From positions 1 to 64,000 of the forward strand of contig JAFOEY010000026.1 of the NCBI GenBank assembly GCA_017387565.1: DNA of 64,000 nucleotides. Direction: 5' to 3'. Positions 18,818-27,011 of the stretch are shown here, piece after piece (the stretch's first letter is position 1; every line of letters starts with the position of its first letter). A model generated the notes under the pieces. It saw only the letters and a program-made list of their open reading frames with translations, did not search any database and had not been told where the DNA came from. Made by a program: the position numbers and the translations under genes. The DNA is from Lachnospiraceae bacterium (lineage in GTDB: Bacteria > Bacillota > Clostridia > Lachnospirales > Lachnospiraceae).

Positions 18818-19507
18818 TTAAGCCTTAAATCTATATCCAACACCCCAGATGGTTTCAATATATTGCGGCTTGGAAGTATCGAACTCAATTTTTTCACGGA
18901 TTTTTTTGATATGAACAGTAACCGTTGCAATATCACCAATGGATTCCATATCCCAGATTTCACGGAACAACTCATCCTTTGTAAATACATGATTCGGATT
19001 TTCTGCTAAAAATGTCAGCAAATCAAATTCCTTGGTTGTAAAAATCTTCTCCTCACCGTTGATAAATACCCGTCGTGCTGTTTTATCAATCTTGATTCCA
19101 CGGATTTCCACAATATCATTGCTTTTTTGTGTGGAGCCCACCAGACGCTCATATCTGGACAAATGCGCTTTTACTCTTGCGACCAGCTCACTGGGACTGA
19201 ATGGTTTGGTCATATAGTCATCTGCTCCTAATCCCAGACCTCGTATTTTATCAATGTCATCTTTTTTTGCAGAAACCATCAAAATAGGAATATTCTTTTC
19301 TTCACGAACCTGCTTACAAATATCGTACCCGTCCACACCCGGTAACATCAGATCCAATACTAAAAGATCAATGTTTTCCTTTAATGCTGCCTGTAAACCT
19401 TTGGCACCGTCATTTTCAATGAGTACCTCATACCCGCTCATTTCCAGATAATCCTTTTCCAATTCTGCAATTGCTTCTTCATCTTCAATAATCAAAATTT
19501 TACTCAT
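18818..19507 (-). CDS. OmpR/PhoB-type response regulator
   Basis: 229 residues from the ATG at 19507. The receiver domain (1-118) has the acidic pair ED at 8-9, phosphoacceptor Asp52 in VLDLMLPG, and Lys in MVSAKKDD. A winged-helix domain (about 130-229) ends with ETIWGVGYRFKA. It should bind DNA as a phosphorylated dimer. It begins 8 bases inside the end of the kinase gene with AAGAGGTGG at good spacing, so the pair is translationally coupled. An ATG two codons earlier sits too close to the ribosome site. Confidence 0.95.
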   Translation of the reverse strand: MSKILIIEDEEAIAELEKDYLEMSGYEVLIENDGAKGLQAALKENIDLLVLDLMLPGVDGYDICKQVREEKNIPILMVSAKKDDIDKIRGLGLGADDYMTKPFSPSELVARVKAHLSRYERLVGSTQKSNDIVEIRGIKIDKTARRVFINGEEKIFTTKEFDLLTFLAENPNHVFTKDELFREIWDMESIGDIATVTVHIKKIREKIEFDTSKPQYIETIWGVGYRFKA

Positions 19508-20648
19508 CGTCATCCACCTCTTTATACTTTCTTAAAACAAAGTGCATACAGGTTCCTTCGCCTTCCTTGCTGGTTGCCCATATATATCCACCATGATCTT
19601 CAATAATTTTCTTCACAATTGACAAACCGATACCGCTTCCGCCACGGGAAGAGTTACGGGATGCATCCGTTCGGTAAAATCGTTCAAATATGCGGCCTAA
19701 ATCCCTTGCGGCAATCCCTCGTCCGTTATCTTCTATTTCAATACGAATGGAATCGATATCATCCAACAGACGTATTTCAATCATACCCTGCTCTTTTGTC
19801 AGGTCTTTATCCATATATTTTATACTGTTTCCGATAATATTATTGATTACCCGTTTCATCTGCTCCGGATCGGCAATAACCATCGTATCATCCGGAATGA
19901 GATTGTCAAAGTTGAGTTTGATATTTTTGGATTCTAAATCCAATCCAACCTCATCTACACAATCTCCAAAATAATCGCTGACATTAATTCTCTGGAAGTT
20001 GTATAAAATTCGATTGTTATCAATTTTGGAATAAATTGTCAGTTCATTGATCAACCGATCCATATCATTTGCTTTGTTGTAGATAGTCTTAATATACCGA
20101 TCCATCTTTTCCGGAGTATCTGCAACGCCGTCCATGATACCTTCCACATATCCCTTAATAGATGTAATCGGTGTCTTTAAATCGTGGGAAATGTTGCTGA
20201 CTAGTTCTCGGTTGTGCTCTTCATTTTCCATCATTTCGGTGGTCGATTCCTTTAATTTTAAGCGCATCTCCTCATAATTGTTAAAGACCTCTCCCATTTC
20301 ACTGTCGTATTTGTTTTCCATCCGATAATCCAGATTGCCTTCGGCTATTTTTTTCATCGCAACATTCAATTCAGAAATCGGCCGGACAATTTCTTTGTAC
20401 ACATATTTTCTAACAATACTCATGCAGATTATCAGGATAACGATTACGGATATCAGAGTATCCATGATAAAAAAACGTAAAATGGATGGATCTACTTTGT
20501 CCCTAAACGCTGAACCCATGGTCGCTTCAAAATAACCCTTAATTCCCATGAGTGAACAAAAGATTAAAATATTCGGAACAATGACCATAAAAAAGCAGGC
20601 AATAATGATTTTTGCATTTAAGGAAAGCTGCTTTTTTTCTTTCTTCAT
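19500..20648 (-). CDS. Membrane sensor histidine kinase with HAMP domain
   Basis: 382 residues. TM1 is at about 13-36, a short extracytoplasmic loop of about 23 residues follows, and TM2 is at about 60-80. HAMP runs at 80-133, HisKA has His155 in SNISHDLKTPITS, and the HATPase domain has NNIIGNSIKY, DNGRGIAARDLG and GGSGIGLSIVKKI. The very small external loop suggests it senses membrane state or works with a partner protein. GGAAGGTGAAAAA supports the start at 20648. The downstream regulator is its obvious partner. Confidence 0.95.
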   Translation of the reverse strand: MKKEKKQLSLNAKIIIACFFMVIVPNILIFCSLMGIKGYFEATMGSAFRDKVDPSILRFFIMDTLISVIVILIICMSIVRKYVYKEIVRPISELNVAMKKIAEGNLDYRMENKYDSEMGEVFNNYEEMRLKLKESTTEMMENEEHNRELVSNISHDLKTPITSIKGYVEGIMDGVADTPEKMDRYIKTIYNKANDMDRLINELTIYSKIDNNRILYNFQRINVSDYFGDCVDEVGLDLESKNIKLNFDNLIPDDTMVIADPEQMKRVINNIIGNSIKYMDKDLTKEQGMIEIRLLDDIDSIRIEIEDNGRGIAARDLGRIFERFYRTDASRNSSRGGSGIGLSIVKKIIEDHGGYIWATSKEGEGTCMHFVLRKYKEVDDDE

Positions 20649-20720
20649 TTTTTCACCTTCCATCTTCATATGCATATTTGAAACTATTACAAATACCATA
20701 TTCTATTTGATATAACTAGG

Positions 20721-20760
20721 AAATGCTGTTGGGATTAATCATTCTCCAACAGCATTTTTA
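20721..20760. terminator. Intrinsic terminator (possibly bidirectional)
   Basis: A 12-bp stem AAATGCTGTTGG/CCAACAGCATTT with a loop of about 13 bases. The T-run is better on the plus strand (TTTTTATTAT) than on the minus strand. It separates the zinc-ribbon gene (3' end at 20875) from the kinase promoter region. Confidence 0.65.
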
Positions 20761-20874
20761 TTATATATGTTTTATTAGAAATATGTCTATGAAATTAAGA
20801 GTAATATTAGACATTTTAGAAAAATTTTATTCAATTTCGGATTTGTTTCCATGATGCATAGTCAGAAACAAAAA

Positions 20875-21144
20875 TCAGAGCCATTCATAGTCTCCGCCGG
20901 TAACAGCTAAGCTCAGTAATGTGTCAAATTTTTCTACATCCTCCTCGCCTTCTACAACCTGAATGAGCTTAGCCGCTTCCTTTGCCTGCGGCATTTCTTC
21001 ATCAGGACCAATTTCCATATCCGGCTCTTCTCCACAATAAGGACACACGATTCTGGGTCCGATTTTTAAGTCCAGAAATCGGTTACTGCAATCCTCACAT
21101 TCATAAAATCCGCAAAGTTTTGTTCCATTCGGTACGTAAAACAT
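20875..21144 (-). CDS. Small zinc-ribbon protein, unknown function
   Basis: 89 residues. An N-terminal zinc ribbon is formed by CGFYEC-EDC (Cys11, 16, 19) and CPYC (about 34-37), followed by an acidic C-terminal half (EDVEKFDTLLSLAVTGGDYEWL). The ribosome site TTGGAGGAACCCT is strong, so it is likely translated. Zinc ribbons of this type usually mediate protein or nucleic-acid contacts. No family recognised. It is monocistronic in appearance, with a repeat fragment 53 bases upstream. Confidence 0.75.
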   Translation of the reverse strand: MFYVPNGTKLCGFYECEDCSNRFLDLKIGPRIVCPYCGEEPDMEIGPDEEMPQAKEAAKLIQVVEGEEDVEKFDTLLSLAVTGGDYEWL

Positions 21145-21196
21145 AGGGTTCCTCCAATATAAAAAGATAATAATTTTTTAAATATATTCGCTAAAT

Positions 21197-21244
21197 CAAT
21201 CCATTGGTATCATGGTGTCAAAATTCCTTTTGACATCAACATCA
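21197..21244 (+). repeat. Intergenic repeat family, terminal-hairpin fragment (copy D)
   Basis: CAATCCATTGGTATCATGG, then GTCAAAATTCCTTTTGACATC and AACATCAT, match base for base with few changes the reverse complement of the end module at 53843-53890. The TGTCAAAA/TTTTGACA hairpin is kept. It lies 22 bases after the stop of the DUF4173 gene. The central GGATTGC/GCAATCC module is missing apart from its last bases, so this is a truncated copy. Confidence 0.75.
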
Positions 21245-21265
21245 TTTATATTTTAATCTCATGAT

Positions 21266-22948
21266 CTATAAAATCAATCCCAATTTTTCCTGTATTTTTT
21301 TGCCGGCCTTATAATAGGAAAAATTAAAATCCAGAATTCCCATTTCCGTATTTATTTCCTGATATTTACGCATTTTCTCATATATCCAGGGTCTGGCTAA
21401 ATATGTGCCGTCTTGGTCAATTTTATGATCATTATAAATTTTGCCATTTGCTTTTAAATATGCATCATATTCTTCTTTAGCTTCCAAATATTCTTTTTCA
21501 AACTGTGCACTCTCTAAGTATGTCGGAATGGCATCTGTTCCCAAGTTCAAAAGATAGTGAATATCTACGTCTGCTTTTTTATCTGCCAGATTGTATTTTG
21601 CAATCAAAAATCCCGGGCGTGCTAAAGAAAGAGAAATATACAAAACGGTCACCACTATCATTGCATATTGGAATAAGCAGAAGGAATTCTTCCATATTGT
21701 AATGACGCATCCAAACAAAACAATTCCAATAACCAGAAGTCCCCACAAAGTCATCAATCTCAAATAAGTCATTTGATAAACCTGAATATATAATATCATT
21801 CGAAAGACACTGGACGAAAGCATGATGTATGTACAAGCGGAAAAAATCGTAAGTATTATTTTCAAAATCAAATTGTCTCGGAATTTTCCGATACATACAA
21901 ACAAAACGATTAAATTGATCAGACATACTGCCAGAAGCTGATAAAAGCCTTCATGTGCATAAGTCGCATAAGTATATCCGTCCGGTAATTGAAATCCTCC
22001 GATAAAGAGATATAAAATCTGTACCACGGAAAAAACTAAATAAATCACGGTAGATAAGGATAAAAATGTTATGGCCAAAAGTGGTTCCCAATTGCGCTCT
22101 TTTTTTGTCTCTTCTTTAATCTTTTCATCTGCAAAATAGCCTAATACGGCAAAACTACCAAAGATACCACATACCAATAAGAAAAAGAGCCAAACCGGGT
22201 TTTCCGGTAAACGAATATTTTCAAATACATTTTTGAACATATTTCCAAATACTGCGTCCGCGCTGACCAGAAGAGCTGTAACAACCATAACAAAAGGAAT
22301 TCCCAACAGAATACCCAGCCAGACATATTTTGTCTTTGATGATTTCTCGGTTTCTTCTTTTCCGGAAAAATAGTTAATTAATGATTTCATAAATCCGTTT
22401 AAATAACCAATCGGAACAAAAATAGCATTTATTAATTCTTTCAAATACTTGGGAAATCCCCATTTGGATGTATCACAAAAGGCTGAAAGTAACCAGCTGA
22501 ACAGCAAAAGAAACATGCCGCAGATATTAAAAAAGATTAAATATTCATCTCCGGTTAAACAACTGCTTATTCCTAATAAAACAATACCCAGAATATAAAA
22601 TATGCTTTGCTTCTTGATAGTAAGACCAAATTTTTTAATTACACCTATAATTCCGACACTTGTAACAACAGCCAGAATCGGCATTGTAATTCCGTGGAAT
22701 CCTTTATACAAGCTGATGGTAAAAAGTATTCCATATAATAAGCAACCTATGCCAAATGGAAAAAAGTGATTTACCATTTCCGTATATTTTGTATATCTCG
22801 TAAAATTCATTTGCGAGGCATTCTGATTCATTCCTATCTGTCTGATATCTGTAATACTATCTATATTTGTTTCAATATTTGTTTCAATATTTGTTTCAAT
22901 ATTTGTTTCCATACTTGTTCCTATAGTCGTTTCTGTACCTGTTTCCAT
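21266..22948 (-). CDS. DUF4173/DUF4153-like polytopic membrane protein
   Basis: 560 residues with about eleven to twelve hydrophobic segments between 60 and 450, and a soluble C-terminal part whose NLADKKADVDIHYLLNLGTDAIP is characteristic of DUF4173 proteins. The N-terminus (1-32) is a low-complexity run of ETNI repeats encoded by a 12-bp tandem repeat. A later ATG near residue 41 would exclude it but has a weaker ribosome site than the AAGGAA box at 22948. It is the third gene of a DUF2975-XRE-membrane protein cassette. The function is unknown. Confidence 0.75.
   Translation of the reverse strand: METGTETTIGTSMETNIETNIETNIETNIDSITDIRQIGMNQNASQMNFTRYTKYTEMVNHFFPFGIGCLLYGILFTISLYKGFHGITMPILAVVTSVGIIGVIKKFGLTIKKQSIFYILGIVLLGISSCLTGDEYLIFFNICGMFLLLFSWLLSAFCDTSKWGFPKYLKELINAIFVPIGYLNGFMKSLINYFSGKEETEKSSKTKYVWLGILLGIPFVMVVTALLVSADAVFGNMFKNVFENIRLPENPVWLFFLLVCGIFGSFAVLGYFADEKIKEETKKERNWEPLLAITFLSLSTVIYLVFSVVQILYLFIGGFQLPDGYTYATYAHEGFYQLLAVCLINLIVLFVCIGKFRDNLILKIILTIFSACTYIMLSSSVFRMILYIQVYQMTYLRLMTLWGLLVIGIVLFGCVITIWKNSFCLFQYAMIVVTVLYISLSLARPGFLIAKYNLADKKADVDIHYLLNLGTDAIPTYLESAQFEKEYLEAKEEYDAYLKANGKIYNDHKIDQDGTYLARPWIYEKMRKYQEINTEMGILDFNFSYYKAGKKIQEKLGLIL
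22863..22910. repeat. 12-bp tandem repeat (4 units) in coding sequence
   Basis: Four consecutive units of ATATTTGTTTCA (the last ends in C), with degenerate units following. Read on the minus strand they encode repeated Glu-Thr-Asn-Ile at the N-terminus of the DUF4173 protein. The unit is a multiple of three, so copy-number change would keep frame. Confidence 0.9.
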
Positions 22949-22974
22949 ATTATTTCCTTCTTTCTCATGAAAAA

Positions 22975-23187
22975 TCAGTTATCTTCATCATCTTTCCACT
23001 CTAAAATATCGCCCGGCTGACAATCCAATACTTTACATATTTTATCCAAAGTTTCAACCCGGATTGCCTTGGCCTTTCCGTTTTTTAAAACAGACATATT
23101 TGCCAGAGTAATCCCTACCTGATCTGCCAGATCGGAGACCTTCATTTTTCTTTTTGCCAACATTACATCAATATTAATAACAATCAT
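22975..23187 (-). CDS. XRE/Cro-type regulator (YozG-like), cassette 1
   Basis: A 70-residue single-domain helix-turn-helix protein. KVSDLADQVGITLANMSVLKNGKAK covers the recognition helix (cited as the 18-42 region), and the end VLDCQPGDILEW is the typical tail of this small XRE group. It lies 17 bases after a DUF2975 gene and 26 before the DUF4173 gene. The same pairing is known from YoaS/YozG of Bacillus. About half its residues match the cassette 2 regulator (24574-24786). It probably regulates its own operon. Confidence 0.9.
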   Translation of the reverse strand: MIVINIDVMLAKRKMKVSDLADQVGITLANMSVLKNGKAKAIRVETLDKICKVLDCQPGDILEWKDDEDN

Positions 23188-23204
23188 TTCATGCCTCCCG
23201 TCTC

Positions 23205-23684
23205 TTAAATCGTCAAATCATTTTCTTCTTTCATTGCCGCTGCCTTATACACTAAATGCGACAATGCTGCTGCCGCAACCGTAACAACTACACCGGCAAA
23301 GACAACAAATAGAATTAAAACTTCTACGATTCCTGTACTCATACCGAGTGCAAACAGAACGCCTCCTGCAACAAAAATATAAACCGAATCCATTGCAGCA
23401 AGTAACGCAATTGTTTTTAACATCTTTGCATTGATTTCAGAAAATGAATTATCTTTTCCGATTTCTGTAGAAATCTTCCATCCGCACAACAGCACCAGAT
23501 AACAGGGGATAGCACTCATCCACAAAATAATTAACCATGGCCAATAGGCAGCTTTATATTGTGGAAAATCTCCCACCAAAGCCTTTCCCCATACCGGTAA
23601 AAAGTAGAAATAAATTAATAATCCGCATACAGCCAATCCGATAATAATTGCCTTAAGCGAATTTGCCAAACCCTTCTGACTCAT
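23205..23684 (-). CDS. DUF2975 membrane protein, cassette 1
   Basis: 159 residues from the ATG at 23684 (GGAGGATTTATT before it). Four membrane spans lie at about 10-30, 46-68, 90-112 and 118-140. Between spans 2 and 3 the conserved DNSFSEINAKMLKTIA block marks DUF2975. The function is unknown. Family members are almost always next to a small XRE gene, as here, which suggests a sensor or anti-regulator role for the membrane protein (inference). Confidence 0.85.
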   Translation of the reverse strand: MSQKGLANSLKAIIIGLAVCGLLIYFYFLPVWGKALVGDFPQYKAAYWPWLIILWMSAIPCYLVLLCGWKISTEIGKDNSFSEINAKMLKTIALLAAMDSVYIFVAGGVLFALGMSTGIVEVLILFVVFAGVVVTVAAAALSHLVYKAAAMKEENDLTI

Positions 23685-23730
23685 AATAAATCCTCCCATA
23701 TTTGGTAATTTTTTCTTCGATTATGGTGAT

Positions 23731-23759
23731 ACTATAACATGGTATATCAGATAAGTCAA
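23731..23759 (-). promoter_or_regulatory. Promoter of cassette 1 with shared upstream box
   Basis: On the minus strand, TTGACT (23759-23754), a 17-base spacer and TATAGT (23736-23731) lie about 50 bases before the DUF2975 start. Upstream at 23777-23788 is ACAATAAATTAT (plus strand) and at 23766-23772 TTTATCG. Both strings recur beside the cassette 2 promoter and are candidate XRE operators. Confidence 0.7.
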
Positions 23760-23883
23760 TAAATATTTATCGTGTTACAATAAATTATTGTTGTGAATTG
23801 AGATTTTCTTGTTTCATCGATGATTAGCGGTCGTCAAATGCAATTGTGCAAGTACACTGCATTTTCCTCGTCACCATATCAAA

Positions 23884-23927
23884 AAAAGGACGGATTTGGG
23901 TTAAATACACCTAAAATTCGTCCTTTT
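23884..23927 (-). terminator. Intrinsic terminator of the CPBP cassette
   Basis: Arms AAAAGGACG(A)ATTT / AAAT(C)CGTCCTTTT with a loop of about 18 bases are followed on the minus strand by a T7 run. It is 37 bases past the CPBP protease stop. The arm AAGGACGAAT is reused in the terminator at 25760-25800. Confidence 0.8.
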
Positions 23928-23963
23928 GCTTAATTTAAAAGATATACTTTTGATACTTATATC

Positions 23964-24572
23964 TTACAATGATAAACCTGCAACGATAGCATTTATTGTT
24001 CCATGTAACAACCAGCTTGGAATAATGCTTTCACCACATCTTTTCTCATTTAACCAACCCTGATACCATCCAAGCATCCCAGGCAATAATGTAAGCATAA
24101 TAGTCACAAAAATATTGTGAGTAGCTATTCCAAATGGAATACCATGTACTGCGCCAAATAATATCGCTTGAACAGTATTACCTATTGCAAATCCCCATTT
24201 ACTGCTAATTCTTTTTAGCAAAAAGCCTCTAAAAAAAAGTTCTTCCGACAATCCTGTACGAACAAATCCATATACTAATACTGCCGGTATTGCCAAAATC
24301 CCCATTCCGGAAAAGTTACTTCCCGCAGCGGTAATTCCATCAGAATACATTGTTATCAATATAGTTGTTAAAAGACCATAAACAAAAACTACACCAAGCG
24401 TTATGAGAATGGTATTTAACCACTTTCCTTCATGATGAATCTTTCTGATACCAATCCAATTAAGGAAATTGATATATTTTTTTGCAGAAATCAACCACCA
24501 GATAAATGGTATGATTAAGAATAGTATTAACTGAAAGATAGCTCCAATTAGTTCCGAAAAAAATACATCCAT
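23964..24572 (-). CDS. CPBP-family intramembrane metalloprotease (CAAX protease/Abi)
   Basis: 202 residues and about five to six membrane spans. The active-site motifs are EELFFRGFLLKR (Glu110, Glu111, Arg115), HGIPFG (His143) and WLLHGTINA (His near 187). Bacterial CPBP proteins serve in bacteriocin self-immunity or in cleavage of membrane regulators; the substrate here is unknown. The ATG at 24572 follows GGAGGCATGAT and starts one base past the XRE stop, so it is coupled to it. It is the third gene of cassette 2, in the position DUF4173 occupies in cassette 1. Confidence 0.9.
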   Translation of the reverse strand: MDVFFSELIGAIFQLILFLIIPFIWWLISAKKYINFLNWIGIRKIHHEGKWLNTILITLGVVFVYGLLTTILITMYSDGITAAGSNFSGMGILAIPAVLVYGFVRTGLSEELFFRGFLLKRISSKWGFAIGNTVQAILFGAVHGIPFGIATHNIFVTIMLTLLPGMLGWYQGWLNEKRCGESIIPSWLLHGTINAIVAGLSL

Positions 24573-24573
24573 A

Positions 24574-24786
24574 TCATGCCTCCGGATCATACTCTAAAAT
24601 ATCTCCGGGCTGACAATCTAACGCTTCGCATATCGCTTCCAATGTGGAAAAACGGATAGCACTAATTTTTCCGGTTTTCATTTTAGATAAATTGACATTG
24701 CTTACACCGACTTTTTCTGATAAATCTTTTAGAGCAATTTTACGATCAGCCATGACCCGGTCTAATCTAAGAATTATTTTTCCCAT
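24574..24786 (-). CDS. XRE/Cro-type regulator (YozG-like), cassette 2
   Basis: A 70-residue helix-turn-helix protein. Its recognition region is ALKDLSEKVGVSNVNLSKMK and its tail ALDCQPGDILEY is almost identical to the cassette 1 regulator (DCQPGDILEW). It lies 18 bases after the DUF2975-like gene and one base before the CPBP gene. Likely autoregulator of this operon; operator candidates are given at 25636-25689. Confidence 0.9.
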   Translation of the reverse strand: MGKIILRLDRVMADRKIALKDLSEKVGVSNVNLSKMKTGKISAIRFSTLEAICEALDCQPGDILEYDPEA

Positions 24787-24804
24787 ATGTCTTACCTTCC
24801 TCTA

Positions 24805-25518
24805 TTATAATGTTTCGTCTGATTCCTGCTGTAACATGGCACCATATTGGAAAATATAAACTAACGCCAGAATGATCAGAACAATAATTAACATATTAAT
24901 ATCTAATGAGATCTGAACATCCATTTTACCATTCAAAATTGAGTTAAACATAGAATTTGAAATACTGTTTAAAATAACCCACGGAATTAAGGAATATGCA
25001 AAATGACGCATTTTTACAATAACATTTTCTTCAAACGGTGACGCACATTCTTTAAATGCTTTGCATAAAAATCCTGCAAAGAATAAAGATACTAAAGTCA
25101 TGGCAACTGTAACCACTGCTGTGATTAAAGCATATGCCATATCATGTAAACTAACGGATTGGTTTAATGCTTCGCCCGCTGAAAAAGTAATGGTATTTCC
25201 TTCTGCATAAGCCTCTTCCATTGTTATGCTTTTTCCGTTTTCTTCAAATTTTACACTTCCTCCGTTAAGGCTTTCCCCTTTGTTGATTTTCTCTCTGTCT
25301 TCATCAGAAAGAGTCTTTCCGATTGCTTCCATATTTACAATCACAGAACCATTGGTTGAACCTTTGAAACAAATAAAATCCTTTGGAATACAAAGGGTAG
25401 CAATTGTTCCTGCCATGGCAAAAAGTAATCCTATGATACAGAATACTTTTGCAATGTTAATAATAATACCTCCGGCTTTACCCATTTTGTTAATTTTTTG
25501 AATCGCATTTTCTTTCAT
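24805..25518 (-). CDS. DUF2975-like membrane protein, cassette 2
   Basis: 237 residues from the ATG at 25518 (GGAGGATGAGATC before it). There are four membrane segments at about 15-42, 120-150, 175-195 and 212-232. Between the first two is an extracytoplasmic insert of about 80 residues not seen in the cassette 1 protein, with Lys/Glu-rich KINKGESLNGGSVKFEENGK. The SPFEENVIVKMRHFAYSLIPW block after TM2 corresponds to the DUF2975 signature. It has the same position relative to an XRE gene as in cassette 1. The larger external domain may let it sense a different signal (inference). Confidence 0.72.
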   Translation of the reverse strand: MKENAIQKINKMGKAGGIIINIAKVFCIIGLLFAMAGTIATLCIPKDFICFKGSTNGSVIVNMEAIGKTLSDEDREKINKGESLNGGSVKFEENGKSITMEEAYAEGNTITFSAGEALNQSVSLHDMAYALITAVVTVAMTLVSLFFAGFLCKAFKECASPFEENVIVKMRHFAYSLIPWVILNSISNSMFNSILNGKMDVQISLDINMLIIVLIILALVYIFQYGAMLQQESDETL

Positions 25519-25635
25519 GATCTCATCCTCCATAATCATTCATCTTGCGACAGTTTTATACTGTCTCTATGATCTCGTCCGGATCATTTTACATTGATAG
25601 TAAATTAATGTGTGATAAAAAATAATTAATTAATG

Positions 25636-25689
25636 TTTATCGTTAATTTTATTATACGCACTAATTTTCATTTGTCAACAATAAATTAT
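25636..25689 (-). promoter_or_regulatory. Promoter of cassette 2 with operator candidates
   Basis: On the minus strand, TTGACA (25678-25673), a 16-base spacer and TATAAT (25656-25651). Immediately upstream at 25678-25689 is ACAATAAATTAT, and just downstream of the -10 at 25636-25642 is TTTATCG (plus-strand letters). Both are shared with the cassette 1 promoter. The flanks are very AT-rich with TTAATTAATT-type palindromes. Confidence 0.75.
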
Positions 25690-25759
25690 CGAAAAACATT
25701 AATTTATTTATGATTTATGTTTTTTTAGATAAAATACAAATTAATTATGATAAAGAAAA

Positions 25760-25800
25760 AAGGACGAATCCCCGCATGAAACGGCAAATCATTCGTCCTT
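25760..25800 (-). terminator. Intrinsic terminator of the FecR-domain gene
   Basis: Perfect arms AAGGACGAAT / ATTCGTCCTT around a 21-base loop, with a T6 run on the minus strand, 16 bases past the stop codon. The arms are nearly the same as those of the terminator at 23884-23927. Confidence 0.85.
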
Positions 25801-25815
25801 ATAATACCTACTAAA

Positions 25816-26925
25816 TTATTCAGCTAATACTAATTTTCCATAAAAATAGAATCTAACTCCATTCAAATATTCGTAATAATTATATCCATCTTTTCCTTCC
25901 ACGAATTTTATTTCAGAAAAATAATATGATACATCATCTAGCGAACGATCTTTTAAAGATTGTGAACCAATACTCATATACATCATTACATTTGAAATAA
26001 AAAATTTATGTTTTTTGCCATCTGTTCCGTCAACTGTCATCTCACTTGAAAACCAGTCAGTTATATCCTCACCCGGATAACTAAAACCAGATTTCGAATC
26101 TAACAGTACTTTAAATGCTTCGTCTTTATTATTCTCATAAAACAAATTTATTTCATCTAAATGTTCTTCAATCGTATTTTCTTGCTGATCAATAAAAGTA
26201 TCATCTATTAGAACTTCTTTATTGTCAGAAGGTCCTTTCCTATAAATAGCTTCATATGTTTGATAATTTTCTCTATTAACATATGCTCTCGTAATATGAT
26301 ATGATGCCTCCTTATAAGTTTCGCCTTCTTTTAACCCCAACAATATTGCCTTTGCACCGGTATCATCTATTTGTATTTCATCGCCCCGATTAAGAATAAA
26401 GGTTTCTCCATTACTTTCTACCCATACAGTTCCTTCGCTTACATTTACATATGTGTAATTTTTGTCTTTATTATAGTATGTATAAAACTGTGTCCCTCTC
26501 ACTGACATGGTTGCATTTGGCGTATTTACAATAAAACTGGATTTTTCCGGCAACTTATTCTCAATGTTAAAATCTATGTATCCATATAAAAGTTCAATCG
26601 TAATATTTCCATTATCTTCTTTTCCCTTCGCATGGACAATAAAACTTGAGCTACCAGAAACAGCCATGTGCTTGTCTTCGTCTGCAAGTAACTCAATGGT
26701 TGCTTTTTCGTCTGAGGTAATCTTATCCTCCGGCTCTAATTGAAGATCTTCAAATACTTCAAATTCTTTTTCTTGTCTGTTAATAATAACATTTCCAGTG
26801 TAATTTACAATTTTTATAATTCGATAACTTTCTTGCTTATAAAATAATAAAAATAAGGCACACAAAAGCAAAACGACTACTATAACAGATACCAATATCA
26901 ATGTTTTTCTTTTTTTATCCATCAT
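25816..26925 (-). CDS. FecR-domain membrane-anchored protein
   Basis: 369 residues. One N-terminal membrane anchor (about 8-28) and an extracytoplasmic FecR-like beta domain at about 38-190, with VNYTGNVIINRQ, STLEL-like KATIELLADEDK, and FIVNTPNATMSVRGTQFY, the hallmark of the family. The C-terminal part (200-369) is unassigned. FecR proteins of Gram-negatives control sigma factors, but here no sigma factor is adjacent and the topology suggests a surface scaffold. The start is either of two adjacent ATG codons after GAGGAATT. It appears monocistronic. Confidence 0.82.
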   Translation of the reverse strand: MMDKKRKTLILVSVIVVVLLLCALFLLFYKQESYRIIKIVNYTGNVIINRQEKEFEVFEDLQLEPEDKITSDEKATIELLADEDKHMAVSGSSSFIVHAKGKEDNGNITIELLYGYIDFNIENKLPEKSSFIVNTPNATMSVRGTQFYTYYNKDKNYTYVNVSEGTVWVESNGETFILNRGDEIQIDDTGAKAILLGLKEGETYKEASYHITRAYVNRENYQTYEAIYRKGPSDNKEVLIDDTFIDQQENTIEEHLDEINLFYENNKDEAFKVLLDSKSGFSYPGEDITDWFSSEMTVDGTDGKKHKFFISNVMMYMSIGSQSLKDRSLDDVSYYFSEIKFVEGKDGYNYYEYLNGVRFYFYGKLVLAE

Positions 26926-27011
26926 AATTCCTCTTTTATTGTTAAGTACATGTCAAAAGTACACTTCTGATGACAATGAACACCTCTTATGCCAAAAGGA
27001 TCGTCCCAAAA

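Noticed and set aside
22863..22910. Short CRISPR-like array
   Set aside because: The units are contiguous 12-mers without spacers and they encode peptide repeats in frame; no cas genes are nearby.
25816..26925. FecR-type anti-sigma factor with a cognate sigma gene
   Set aside because: No sigma-factor or TonB-receptor gene adjoins it, and the domain is on the outer side of a single anchor, so the Gram-negative model does not apply.
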